From Phyllobacterium pellucidum (lineage in GTDB: Bacteria > Pseudomonadota > Alphaproteobacteria > Rhizobiales > Rhizobiaceae), in assembly GCF_013327855.1 (NCBI RefSeq), contig NZ_JABUMX010000004.1:186001-250000 (forward strand): a stretch of DNA of 64,000 nt. The letters run 5' to 3'. Below are positions 1 to 8,147 of this stretch, one piece after another (position 1 is the first letter of the stretch; the number at the start of each line of letters is the position of its first letter). The notes under the pieces were generated by a model that had not been told where the DNA came from, searched no databases, and worked only from the letters and a program-made list of their open reading frames with translations. Both the position numbers and the translations under genes were made by a program.

Positions 1-470
1 AGCGAGATGAAGGTATTGGACAGGGGCGGAACGGCGACCCGCGCGGCCTGCGGAAGGATCGTGCGGCGCATCGCCTGCCCCCAGCTCATGCCGATCGAAT
101 AGGCAGCTTCCCATTGCCCCTTGGGCACGGAGGAAATGACCGCACGCAAGATCTCCGACGTGTAGGCACCGATATTGAGCGTGAAGCCGATCAACGCGGC
201 GGTGAACGCATCAAGGACGATACCGACGCTTGGCAGACCGTAGAAGATCAGAAACAACTGGACGAGAAGCGGGGTGCCGCGAATGATCCACACGTAGAAC
301 TTGATGACCGCTGCAAAGGGTGCCGGGGCAAACAAGCGGACGAGCGCTGCGATCAGGCCGACAGCCAGCCCCAGGACGAAGGAGAGCAGCGTCAGGGGAA
401 TGGTGAAAACCAATCCTGCCCAGAGCAGCGAGGGCAGCGATTCAAGCATCAGTGTCAGCCAATGGGTCAA
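1..470 (-). CDS. tcyL: Cystine-type polar amino acid ABC permease (partial)
   Basis: Inner-membrane permease of a polar amino acid ABC importer; the C-terminus is cut by the left window edge, leaving about 156 codons. The hydrophobic N-terminal segments, the RGTPLLVQLF motif and the cytoplasmic loop that contacts the ATPase (EAAYSIGMSWGQA) are typical of the HisM/TcyL family. The start is probably TTG at 470, eight bases after AGGGAG; the first ATG lies seven codons later at 449. The upstream gene on the same strand encodes a cystine-binding-type protein, so cystine or a related sulfur amino acid is the likely cargo, by inference. A terminator-like hairpin separates the two genes and would lower permease expression. 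Confidence 0.85.
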   Translation of the reverse strand, partial: MTHWLTLMLESLPSLLWAGLVFTIPLTLLSFVLGLAVGLIAALVRLFAPAPFAAVIKFYVWIIRGTPLLVQLFLIFYGLPSVGIVLDAFTAALIGFTLNIGAYTSEILRAVISSVPKGQWEAAYSIGMSWGQAMRRTILPQAARVAVPPLSNTFIS

Positions 471-506
471 ATCCGGTTCTCCCTGGTGAGCCCGTATTTT
501 AATAGG

Positions 507-532
507 AAAAAGGCAGGGACAAATGCCCTGCC
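507..532 (-). terminator. Attenuating terminator between binding protein and permease
   Basis: A perfect 7-bp inverted repeat (GGCAGGG at 512-518, CCCTGCC at 526-532) is followed on the minus strand by five U residues. It lies between the end of the cystine-binding protein gene and the permease start, where partial termination would favour expression of the binding protein. Confidence 0.7.
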
Positions 533-569
533 CTCTTAGAGCGCAAATCGCGCCGGTCGTAAACGGGTG

Positions 570-1340
570 TTACTTGGAGACGTCCTCGCCGAAATACTTG
601 TCGGCAATCTTCTTGTAGGTACCATCCGCCTTGATCGTCTCGAGCGCCTTGTTGATCGCAGCCAGGAGATCCGGCTCGTTCTTGCGAATGATGATGCCGG
701 AAAAGTCGGCATTTTCCTGCTGGGCGGCGATCTTCACATTGGCGTCCGGCTTGTGCTTCTTGAAGTCGAGGAACGAGAGGCTGTCATTGATCGTTGCATC
801 GGCGCGGCCGTTGAGGACGAGCTGGATCGACTGGTCGAAACCATCGGTACCAACGAGCTCGGCGCCCGCTTCCTGCGCGATCTTGCCGAAATTGCTCGAC
901 AGGGACTGCGCCGATTTCTTGCCCTTCAGATCAGCGAAGGTCTTGATATCGGCATTGTCGCCCTTGACGATGAGAACAGCCTTGGAGGCGATATAGGGCT
1001 CGGAGAAATCATACTTCTGCTTGCGAGCCTCGGTGATGCCGACCTGGTTGATGACAGTATCGTAGCGGTTCGCATCAAGACCGGCGATGAGGCCATCCCA
1101 CTTGCCTTCGAGGAACTGTGGCTTGACACCGAGGTTCTTGGCGATCGCCTCGCCGATCTCCACGTCGAAGCCGACGAGCTTGCCGGCCGCGTCATGATAG
1201 GTGAACGGCGCGTAGGTACCTTCGGTGCCGATCTTCAGGACACCCGCCGCCTTGATCTTTTCCAGATTCGATTCTGCATGGGCCTGTGCGGGCACGATTG
1301 CGAGAGCGCCAATGACGAGGAGCGATTTCAGCCAGTTCAT
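570..1340 (-). CDS. tcyJ: Cystine-type periplasmic binding protein of ABC importer
   Basis: Family 3 periplasmic solute-binding protein, 256 residues, with a Sec signal peptide ending near AQAHA. The segment GTEGTYAPFTYHD, then GFDVEIGEAIA, and later KGKKSAQSLSSNFGK and GRADATINDSLSFLD, closely follow the E. coli cystine-binding protein TcyJ (FliY) as remembered. It delivers ligand to the permease encoded just downstream. No ATPase gene of this system is visible; it would lie left of the window. The start ATG at 1340 follows a weak GGAAA. The specificity for cystine is a family inference. Confidence 0.85.
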   Translation of the reverse strand: MNWLKSLLVIGALAIVPAQAHAESNLEKIKAAGVLKIGTEGTYAPFTYHDAAGKLVGFDVEIGEAIAKNLGVKPQFLEGKWDGLIAGLDANRYDTVINQVGITEARKQKYDFSEPYIASKAVLIVKGDNADIKTFADLKGKKSAQSLSSNFGKIAQEAGAELVGTDGFDQSIQLVLNGRADATINDSLSFLDFKKHKPDANVKIAAQQENADFSGIIIRKNEPDLLAAINKALETIKADGTYKKIADKYFGEDVSK

Positions 1341-1502
1341 TTGTTTCCATCCATTGTTTTAGCCTTTCGGCGAATGATCGGAAAATGTCACTTTGCTTGG
1401 CTGCTGCATAGGCATTCCCAGCCAGCAAAATCTGTTAAACGGCGAAAGCAATACCAGAAATAGCCGAAACAGCGAAATATTATTCCAGACCCTTTTTCAC
1501 TA

Positions 1503-1519
1503 AAGGCGACGATCGCCTT
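1503..1519 (-). terminator. Possible stem-loop at the end of the sugar-type ABC operon
   Basis: A 7-bp inverted repeat (AAGGCGA at 1503-1509, TCGCCTT at 1513-1519) overlaps the stop codon of the ATPase gene. On the minus strand only a short UUU follows, so it is a weak terminator candidate. Confidence 0.3.
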
Positions 1520-2589
1520 AGGCCAATCTCATGCCCGACTTGGCGTGGAAGACGTGAACATTTCCCGGCTTGACGCCGAGGCCGATGATATCGCCCGGAG
1601 CGCGATCGGTGCGCCCCATGGCGAAGATGCAAACCTGCTGATCCGCCATCTTCGTATAGAATTGCGTCGAGAGGCCCAATGGCTCGATGACCTCGATCCT
1701 GGCCTTCAAATTATCCGCCCCGCCGATCTCGATGTTTTCCGGCCGTACGCCAACGACAATCCTGTCGCCGTCGGTAAGGTTGAGTTCCTGCCGGAGCGGC
1801 ACGAACTGACCATCGGCAAGCTCCGCGGCACTCGTTCCGTTCTGGTTTGTGACAACGGCCGGCAGGAAGTTCATCCCGGGCGAACCGATGAAGCCGGCAA
1901 CAAAGAGGTTCGCCGGATGGTCGTAGAGTTCGAGAGGCGTTCCGACCTGCTGGATCACGCCATCGTGCATCACAACAATACGGTCGGCCATGGTCATGGC
2001 TTCAACCTGATCGTGGGTGACATAGACGGACGTCGTCTTCAACTGCTGGTGCAGCGCCTTGATCTCGGTGCGCATATGTACGCGCAACTTTGCGTCGAGG
2101 TTGGACAAGGGTTCGTCGAAGAGGAAGACCTTGGGATCACGCACGATCGCCCGCCCCATGGCGACGCGCTGGCGCTGACCGCCGGAAAGCTGACGCGGAA
2201 GCCGCTCGAGGAACACGTCGAGGCCGAGACGCTTGGCGGCGCTGCCGACGCGGCTCATGACGAGGTCCTTGGCCGTCTTGCGCAGCAAGAGGCTGAAGCC
2301 CATGTTCGCAGCTACGTCCATATGCGGATAGAGCGCATAGGACTGGAACACCATGGCGATGTCGCGATCCTTGGGCGCGACATCGTTGACGACACGATCG
2401 CCGATCTTGATCTCGCCGGCTGAAATTTCTTCCAGCCCCGCAATCATGCGCAACAGCGTGGACTTGCCGCAGCCCGATGGGCCGACAAGGACGACAAACT
2501 CGCCGTCGGCGATCGAGAGATCAACGGAGGACAGCACGTTCATGGCGCCGTAGTTTTTCTGAACATTCGATATGGTGACAGAAGCCATG
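1518..2589 (-). CDS. Sugar-type ABC importer ATPase (MalK/UgpC/MsmK family)
   Basis: ATP-hydrolysing subunit of a carbohydrate-type (CUT1) importer, 357 residues from ATG 2589. Walker A GPSGCGKST is at residues 36-44, the signature LSGGQ at 134-138 and Walker B FLFDEP at 155-160, followed by a C-terminal TOBE-like regulatory region that includes GVRPENIEIG. An in-frame extension upstream to 2816 overlaps the permease gene and lacks homology, so the ATG starting MASVTISNV is preferred. The gene is last in the operon, 13 bp after the permease. Its MalK-like ATPase can often serve more than one permease pair; the substrate is not readable here. Confidence 0.92.
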
Positions 2590-2602
2590 GGATTATCCTT
2601 GG

Positions 2603-3451
2603 TTAGCCCTTCACTGCGCCGGCGGTCAGACCGGTCACGAGGTAGCGTTGCAGGAAGGCGAAGAACAGGCAGGCCGGAATGAGCGCGAGCACCGAAGCCG
2701 CCATCATCTGCCCCCAGTCCACGGCGAATTTGCCGATGAAGGTGAGGAGCCCGACGGCAAAGGTCTTCTGGCTGTCGCTGCTGATCAGCATCAGCGCGAA
2801 CAGAAGTTCGCTCCATGCGGCGGTGAAGACGAAGCCGAGGGTTGCGCCCATACCGGGCAGTGTAAGCGGAATGATGACCTTGCGCAGCGCTTGTGAGCGG
2901 CTGCAGCCGTCGATCATCGCGGCTTCCTCTAGGTCCTTGGGAATACCGTCGAAGAACGACTGCATCAGGAATGTAGCAAAGGCGATGTTGAAGGCGGTGT
3001 AGATGATGATGAGCCCGGTGAGACTATTGGTAAGCCCAAGCTGACCCATGATGCGGTAGATCGGCGGAATGACCATCACCAGCGGAAATGTCTGGGTCAG
3101 GAGCAGGGTCACGGCGACGGTTGTCTTGCCATGGAATGAGAAGCGCGACATGGCATAGCCAGCCGCCGAGGCTATGATCGTCACCAGCGCAGCGGTTATT
3201 ACCGACACGATGACGCTGTTGAGGAAGTAGCGCGGGAAATCGGTGGCACGCAGCACGGTGACGTAGTTTTCCCACGTCGAGGTCGACGGCCACATCGTGA
3301 TGCCTTCCGAATATAGCAGCGATTGCGGCGTCACCGAAATCTTCAGCGTCCAGAACAGCGGGAACAAGGCGAAAATGACATAGGCCCCGACTGCGCCATA
3401 GAGACCTATGGCCCCGAAGATCCGGGCATTGCGCGAGCGTCCGGCGATCAT
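2603..3451 (-). CDS. Sugar-type ABC permease (MalG-like)
   Basis: Second membrane subunit of the CUT1 importer, 282 residues with about six transmembrane segments. The ATPase-contact loop DLEEAAMIDGCSRSQALRKVIIPL is the MalG-type EAA motif. The ATG at 3451 overlaps the stop of the preceding permease in a TGATG arrangement, which suggests translational coupling. A longer in-frame extension to 3739 lies inside the neighbouring gene and is rejected. It works as a heterodimer with the permease encoded immediately upstream. Confidence 0.92.
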   Translation of the reverse strand: MIAGRSRNARIFGAIGLYGAVGAYVIFALFPLFWTLKISVTPQSLLYSEGITMWPSTSTWENYVTVLRATDFPRYFLNSVIVSVITAALVTIIASAAGYAMSRFSFHGKTTVAVTLLLTQTFPLVMVIPPIYRIMGQLGLTNSLTGLIIIYTAFNIAFATFLMQSFFDGIPKDLEEAAMIDGCSRSQALRKVIIPLTLPGMGATLGFVFTAAWSELLFALMLISSDSQKTFAVGLLTFIGKFAVDWGQMMAASVLALIPACLFFAFLQRYLVTGLTAGAVKG

Positions 3452-4383
3452 CAGGAATACCTCACGAGTGCTTTGCGGATACGGATCAGGACGACCGCGT
3501 AGAGGATGAGGAGCGCGAGGAGGAGTACGGCAACCGCCGATGCGTAGCCCTTGTCGAGCGTCTTGAATGCGCTGACATAGATGTAGGTCGCGACAGTATT
3601 GGTGGAACCCGCAGGTCCACCCTCGGTCATCACGTAGATGAGGTCGGCGAATGTGGCGATCCAGATTGTCCGCAGCATTACCGTGATGGCGATGGTAGGC
3701 GCAAGGAACGGCAAGGTCACTTTGGTGAAACGTTGCCATGGATTGGCGCCGTCGATCGCGGCGGCTTCATGCAGTTCCGACGGGATAGACTTCAGCGCCG
3801 CCAGCAGGGTAATCGCAAAGAACGGGATGCCGAACCAGACATTGGCGATGATCGGCCCCCACATGGCTGTCGCGGGATCGGAGAGGATATTGGTCGGCTC
3901 TGACTTGAGACCGAGCGCATAGAGCCAGTGTGGCAGAGGCCCGACGATCGGATTGAAAAGCCAGGCCCAGGTTAGACCCGAAAGAAATGAGGGCACCGCC
4001 CATGGCAGGAAGACGATGGCCTGGACCAGCTTCTTGCCGGCGAAATTGCGATCGAGGAGCAGCGCGAGGCCAAGCCCAAGGAAGAACTGGAAGAAAAGGC
4101 TCGCGACCGTCCACCATAGGGTGTTGATCAGCGCCTCGCCCAGCACCTTGTCGTGCAGCATCGCCTGGTATTGCGCGAGTCCGACAAACTCAGACTTGAA
4201 GGCGGAAAACTTGCGGAAGGAATAGCTGATGCCGAAGATCAGCGGCACCACGAGAACGAGGAGCAGAAATACGAGGGCCGGACTCATATAGGCCCATGGT
4301 TCGAAGGCGTCGGCAAAGCTTCGCTTCTCGCCGGCCCTCCCGCCCTTCTGCGGCAAGCCTGCCGCTGTCGATTGCATGACCAT
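3451..4383 (-). CDS. Sugar-type ABC permease (MalF-like)
   Basis: First membrane subunit of the CUT1 importer, about 310 residues. A cytoplasmic N-terminal tail is followed by a transmembrane stretch (ALVFLLLVLVVPLIFG) and further segments; the EAA loop reads ELHEAAAIDGANPWQRF. The start is placed at ATG 4383, about ten bases after GAGGGG, although ATG 4401 and 4377 are in frame. The gene follows the binding protein gene after a terminator-like hairpin and overlaps the next permease by TGATG. Confidence 0.9.
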   Translation of the reverse strand: MVMQSTAAGLPQKGGRAGEKRSFADAFEPWAYMSPALVFLLLVLVVPLIFGISYSFRKFSAFKSEFVGLAQYQAMLHDKVLGEALINTLWWTVASLFFQFFLGLGLALLLDRNFAGKKLVQAIVFLPWAVPSFLSGLTWAWLFNPIVGPLPHWLYALGLKSEPTNILSDPATAMWGPIIANVWFGIPFFAITLLAALKSIPSELHEAAAIDGANPWQRFTKVTLPFLAPTIAITVMLRTIWIATFADLIYVMTEGGPAGSTNTVATYIYVSAFKTLDKGYASAVAVLLLALLILYAVVLIRIRKALVRYS

Positions 4384-4448
4384 ACCTATCGAACCCCTCA
4401 TCTCGATGTCGTTTCAAATTCGCCGCCTTGTTTCCGGCTTGGCGAACC

Positions 4449-4484
4449 AAAAGAAATGCTCCGGCACGGTCCGCGCCGGAGCAT
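4449..4484 (-). terminator. Terminator-like hairpin after the sugar-binding protein gene
   Basis: A perfect 10-bp inverted repeat (ATGCTCCGGC at 4456-4465, GCCGGAGCAT at 4475-4484) with a 9-base loop is followed on the minus strand by UUUCUUUU. It lies between the binding protein gene and the first permease gene. Confidence 0.75.
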
Positions 4485-4498
4485 CGTTGCAGGTGACG

Positions 4499-5782
4499 TT
4501 ATTTCTTGTTCTTGGCCATCCAGGCCTGCTGCTGTTCGGTCAGGAACGCAGCCCACTCGTCGGCGACCTCTTTCGCCGTCTTCTGGCCGAGCAGAACTTC
4601 CTGGAAATTCTTGACCGAAACCGAGTCATAGAAATTGCCGAGGTTTTCGAGATGCGTCGGCGGCGTGACGAATTCGAAGGTCTTCGGATCGCTCAATTCC
4701 TGAAACCAGCCTTTGAAGGCTTCTGAACCGAAATAGGGGTCCTTGTCCGCGCCATTGTGGATCGGCAGGACCCCGACATTCTTGGCGAACTCGATATTGT
4801 CCTCGGGCGACAGCAAGGTGCCCATGAGCTTCCAGGCCTCGTCCTTGACCTTCGAATTTGCAAACATCGCCCAGCCGGCATAGCCAAGGGTCGGATAGGA
4901 CTTGCCATTCGGCCCGGTAGGCAGCGGCGCAACGCCGAAATCTTCAGGCTTCATCTTTTCGGCGATACCGATCAGAGCGTCCGGGTCCTGGTCGAGCATG
5001 GCGCAGGTTCCGGAATAGAAACCTGTCACAACCTCGTTGAAGCCCCAGCTGACGCTATCCTTCGGCGCGTAGCCGCTCTTGTAGATATCGGCCAGCATTT
5101 CGAGGCCCTTGACGGCGCCCGGCTCGTTGAGTGTCGCGGTACCGTCGGCGTTGAAATAGCCACCCTTGCCATTGGCGATGTTCATGAACATCTGCACGCC
5201 ATTGAAACCGCCGGGTCCGCCACGCAGGCAGTAGCCATACTTGCCCTGGATCGCTGAGATCTTCTTGTTGGCTTCCATGAATTCGTCAAGGGTCTTCGGC
5301 GCTTCCTTGAGGCCAGCCTGTTCGAACAGCTTCTTGTTCCAGAACATGGCGCGGACGTAATAGCCGTATGGAATCATGTACTGTTTGTTGTCGACGACGG
5401 AGCCGAACTGCTTGGCGCGGTCGCCCAGCGTTGCCGCGTCCTTCCAGTTGGCCATGTAGGGCCCGAGATCCTCAAGCTGGCCATTATTGGCGTAAAGGCC
5501 CATCCAGCGCTCCGGCATCTCGACAATATCGGGGGTATCGCCAGCCTGGACCATGGTCAGGAACTTCTCGAACGCCTGGCCCCAGGGCAGCGATACGAGC
5601 TCCACTTTCACGCCCGGATTGGCCTGCTCGAATCCGGCGATCTGCTTCTTCAGAAGTTCGGTGCGCGGCGGGCTGGAAATCACTTCCACCATCTTGATCG
5701 TTGTATCGGCGAAGGCCGCCGATACCGTCATAGACAGCGCCGCGATGGCGCCCGCCAGAAATGTTCCCATTCGTTTTTGCAT
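4499..5782 (-). CDS. Extracellular solute-binding protein, family 1 (sugar-type)
   Basis: Periplasmic binding protein of the CUT1 importer, 427 residues, with a signal peptide ending near SAAFA. The family 1 features are visible: FEQANPGVKVELVSLPWGQ near the N-terminus, YGYYVRAMFWNKKLFEQAG in the middle and GYAGWAMFANSKVKDEAWKL late. It lies 37 bp downstream of a trans-sulfuration-type PLP enzyme gene and is followed by two permeases and an ATPase, so the whole set is probably one operon. The ligand is unknown; the neighbouring enzyme hints at a sulfur- or amino-group-containing compound rather than a plain sugar, by inference. Confidence 0.9.
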   Translation of the reverse strand: MQKRMGTFLAGAIAALSMTVSAAFADTTIKMVEVISSPPRTELLKKQIAGFEQANPGVKVELVSLPWGQAFEKFLTMVQAGDTPDIVEMPERWMGLYANNGQLEDLGPYMANWKDAATLGDRAKQFGSVVDNKQYMIPYGYYVRAMFWNKKLFEQAGLKEAPKTLDEFMEANKKISAIQGKYGYCLRGGPGGFNGVQMFMNIANGKGGYFNADGTATLNEPGAVKGLEMLADIYKSGYAPKDSVSWGFNEVVTGFYSGTCAMLDQDPDALIGIAEKMKPEDFGVAPLPTGPNGKSYPTLGYAGWAMFANSKVKDEAWKLMGTLLSPEDNIEFAKNVGVLPIHNGADKDPYFGSEAFKGWFQELSDPKTFEFVTPPTHLENLGNFYDSVSVKNFQEVLLGQKTAKEVADEWAAFLTEQQQAWMAKNKK

Positions 5783-5819
5783 TATTGTCTAGCTCCCATT
5801 TTTTAGACAGTTCAGAAGT

Positions 5820-7007
5820 TCAGCGTTTGGCTTTTGCCAATGCGTTGGTAAGATCCGTCCATAGTTCCTCGACACTTTCGAGCCCCACATGCAGGCGGAT
5901 GGTTCGCGGGCTTACGCCGAAGCGCCCGATCGAATTGGCGTCCGGCGTCTGCTGCAGCGAGGCCAGCGCCGGTACGACGAGACTTTCGTGACCGCCCCAG
6001 CTGACGCCGATGCGGAAGAGTTTCAGCGCATCGACGAAGGTCGGAACATCGATGTCTTCAGTCACCTCGAAGGAAAACAGTCCCGAGTAGCCGGAGAGGG
6101 TCGCCTTGCCCGGATGGTTGGAATAGGCCGGATGCATGATGCGGTCGACGCTTTCATGCGCCCTTAACCGCTCAGCGATGGTAAGACCGCTCTTCATGTG
6201 GTGCGGCAGGCGCAGGGTCAGGGTGCGCAGGCCGCGCAGCAGGAGCCAGGCCTCGAAGGGTGAGAGTTTCGCGCCGAGATAGGAATAGGTACGGCCGTTG
6301 ATGCGGTCGATCATCTCGCGCGATCCGGCAACGACGCCGGCAACCGTATCGCTATGGCCGCCGAGATATTTCGATGCCGAATGCATCACAAGATCGATGC
6401 CATGGGTGATGGGCTTCTGGAAGAGCGGTGTCGCCCAGGAATTGTCGATGGTCGTAACGACGCCGTGTTGCTTGGCGAGCCGCGCATAGTGGGCGATGTC
6501 CTGCAACTCGAACATCATCGAGCTCGGGCTTTCGAGATAGAGCAATTTGGCCCCGGGCAACGCGGCAGCGACCGCATCGGGATCCGAGCCGTCGACATAA
6601 TCCACCTTGATTCCGAGATGCGGCAACAGGCGCTCGAACAGGCGATAGGCGTCGCCATAGCAGTTGCGCACGGCAACGATCCGATCCCCTGCCCCGACAA
6701 AGGCAAGCACCATGGCGCTGATGGCGCCCATGCCGCTCGAAAAGGCGCGCGCTGCCTCCGCGCCTTCCAGCGCGGCGATCTTGCTTTCGAATTCCATCAC
6801 CGTCGGATTGTCGCCGCGCGAGTACATGGGCTGGCGCTTGCGTCCGGCAAAGGCGTCGGCCATTGCCGCATAATTGTCGAAGGTGAACAGCGACGTCTGG
6901 TAGATCGGCGGCACTACCGAGCCACCCGGGAATGGCTCGTCATGGGCAAGGAGCGTTGCCGCCTGCGCCATTATCTCCTGATCGTGAAAATATGGATTGT
7001 CGCTCAT
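5820..7007 (-). CDS. Trans-sulfuration family PLP enzyme (cystathionine lyase/synthase type)
   Basis: Fold-type I PLP enzyme of the Cys/Met metabolism family, 395 residues, cytoplasmic. Family motifs are present: YSRGDNPT near 62-69, the phosphate-contacting SSGM near 90-93, DNSWATP near 188-194 and SASKYLGGHSD with the Schiff-base lysine at about 213. Family members perform C-S beta- or gamma-elimination or gamma-replacement. The start codon overlaps the stop of the upstream GntR gene by four bases, and a sugar-type importer follows, so it probably acts on the imported compound. Residues alone do not separate cystathionine beta-lyase, gamma-lyase, methionine gamma-lyase and sulfhydrylase, so no symbol is assigned. 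Confidence 0.88.
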   Translation of the reverse strand: MSDNPYFHDQEIMAQAATLLAHDEPFPGGSVVPPIYQTSLFTFDNYAAMADAFAGRKRQPMYSRGDNPTVMEFESKIAALEGAEAARAFSSGMGAISAMVLAFVGAGDRIVAVRNCYGDAYRLFERLLPHLGIKVDYVDGSDPDAVAAALPGAKLLYLESPSSMMFELQDIAHYARLAKQHGVVTTIDNSWATPLFQKPITHGIDLVMHSASKYLGGHSDTVAGVVAGSREMIDRINGRTYSYLGAKLSPFEAWLLLRGLRTLTLRLPHHMKSGLTIAERLRAHESVDRIMHPAYSNHPGKATLSGYSGLFSFEVTEDIDVPTFVDALKLFRIGVSWGGHESLVVPALASLQQTPDANSIGRFGVSPRTIRLHVGLESVEELWTDLTNALAKAKR

Positions 7008-7747
7008 TCTCTGCTCTTCTTGGTCTGCTTTTTAAGGTTCGCGTTGCCGCGCTTGAGGTCGTCCTCGACGGTCGCAATGAGTTTCAGCGCCTCGCCGCGG
7101 GCAGCGATGGGATTACGCGCCGCTATCGCGTTGAAAAGCGTGCGGTGATAGGGGAAGCTCGCATGGCCGAAATCGCGCACGCCGAGCGGATGCTCCCAGA
7201 AGCGGTGGAACATCTCGTACATCGCAGCGATTATCTGCTCGAACAGGGGATTGCCGGACGTACGGAACACGGCAAGGTGAAACTCCCAGTCCTCTTCCGC
7301 CGACATGCCGTTGCGTTCGTGGAAAACTCTCTCCATGCGGATAAGCTTCTGCTCGATCAGCGCAATATCCGCGTCGCTCGCGCGCTCGGCGCACAGCGTG
7401 GCGGCCTCCGCCTCTAGGCCGCGTCGAATTTCAAGCGTGTGCATGAGGCTATTGAAGTCGTTGCCCGAAGGCAGGGTCAGCGGCAGGTGAAGCATGTTGC
7501 GGGTAACGGCGGCCTTGAGGTAGGTGCCGCTCCCCTGTCGGCGCTCCACGAGGCCGAGTTCCTGCCAGCGCGTCAGCGCCTCCCGCACGGTCGTCCGGCT
7601 GACCTTCAAATGTTCGGCAAGGACGCGTTCAGTCGGCAAGCGATCGCCAGGCTTCAACCTCTCACCCGTCACGAAATCGACCAGCGCGTGCAAAACCGCG
7701 TCGTCGCGCGATGATGTGTGCACTGGAGCAAGGATCGGACTGATCAC
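7004..7747 (-). CDS. GntR-family (FadR/FCD) transcriptional regulator
   Basis: DNA-binding regulator. An N-terminal winged helix-turn-helix (GDRLPTERVLAEHLKVSRTTVREALTRW) is followed by an all-helical FCD ligand-binding domain whose metal-site region includes EEDWEFHLAVF and FPYHRTLFNAI. I prefer GTG 7747 (about 247 residues) over ATG 7801, because a perfect GntR-type palindrome lies at 7765-7775, just upstream of this GTG and inside the longer frame. AGGCG precedes the GTG by about ten bases. It heads the PLP enzyme/importer operon and probably controls it, with the imported compound or its product as effector. Confidence 0.87.
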   Translation of the reverse strand: MISPILAPVHTSSRDDAVLHALVDFVTGERLKPGDRLPTERVLAEHLKVSRTTVREALTRWQELGLVERRQGSGTYLKAAVTRNMLHLPLTLPSGNDFNSLMHTLEIRRGLEAEAATLCAERASDADIALIEQKLIRMERVFHERNGMSAEEDWEFHLAVFRTSGNPLFEQIIAAMYEMFHRFWEHPLGVRDFGHASFPYHRTLFNAIAARNPIAARGEALKLIATVEDDLKRGNANLKKQTKKSRE

Positions 7748-7764
7748 GCTGAAAACGCCTAAAT

Positions 7765-7775
7765 TGGTTGGACCA
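7765..7775. promoter_or_regulatory. GntR/FadR-type operator
   Basis: TGGTTGGACCA is a perfect palindrome (TGGT-N3-ACCA) fitting the TNGTNNNACNA pattern known for FadR-subfamily GntR proteins. It lies 18-28 bases upstream of the preferred start of the GntR gene, so autoregulation of the operon is likely. Function is inferred. Confidence 0.6.
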
Positions 7776-7902
7776 TTGTGCCAATTCAACATGAAAGCCA
7801 ATGGGAGTCAAACCCTGTTTCGCGCTTTTGCGAAATGGCGATAATAGTGTTGATTGCGGCTCCGGAAATTGCCCGTGAGTGGGTTGCGGAAAGGTGGAGG
7901 GT

Positions 7903-8138
7903 ATGCGCGAGTCAGATCTGGATGAGCCAAGGAAACGCTGTCGACCATCGTCGATAAAGCCATCGCGGGAGAGCCAACCGTGTTGCTGCGTCAAGGGCGC
8001 AAAGTGGCCGTTGTAATATCATTCCAGGAATACGAGCGCCTTTCGAGGATACCAAGCCTTGGTCAGCTTCTTGCAGGATTTCCGGGCGACGCGGATGACC
8101 TATCCGATCGCCACGCGCCCAGAAACCGCCAAACTTGA
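7903..8138 (+). pseudogene. Frameshifted Phd/YefM-like antitoxin remnant
   Basis: An ATG at 7903 with a strong AGGTGGAGG ribosome site begins MRESDLDE, after which the matching frame shifts. From 7926 another frame reads AKETLSTIVDKAIAGEPTV and LRQGRKVAVVISFQEYERL and ends at TGA 8136-8138. That is the conserved Phd/YefM layout (xAKxxLSxlVdkA, then a GxxVAVViSxxEYeRL core). An in-frame TGA at 7923-7925 blocks the second frame from upstream, so one lost base near 7925 explains the break. No toxin gene is adjacent: the next gene on the right runs the other way and ends at 8148. It looks like a decayed orphan antitoxin. Confidence 0.65.
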
Positions 8139-8147
8139 TCGTTTTAC

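Noticed and set aside
567..1463. A 298-codon plus-strand frame over the cystine-binding protein
   Set aside because: Antisense shadow of a gene with signal peptide and family motifs.
1518..2816. Extended N-terminus of the sugar-type ATPase to 2816
   Set aside because: The added 75 codons lie inside the permease gene and lack homology; the ABC domain starts directly after ATG 2589.
5786..5809. TGTCTA and TAGACA inverted repeat in the gap before the binding protein gene
   Set aside because: Short 6-bp arms 12 bases apart around the ribosome site; too weak to call an operator or terminator and it is within the operon.
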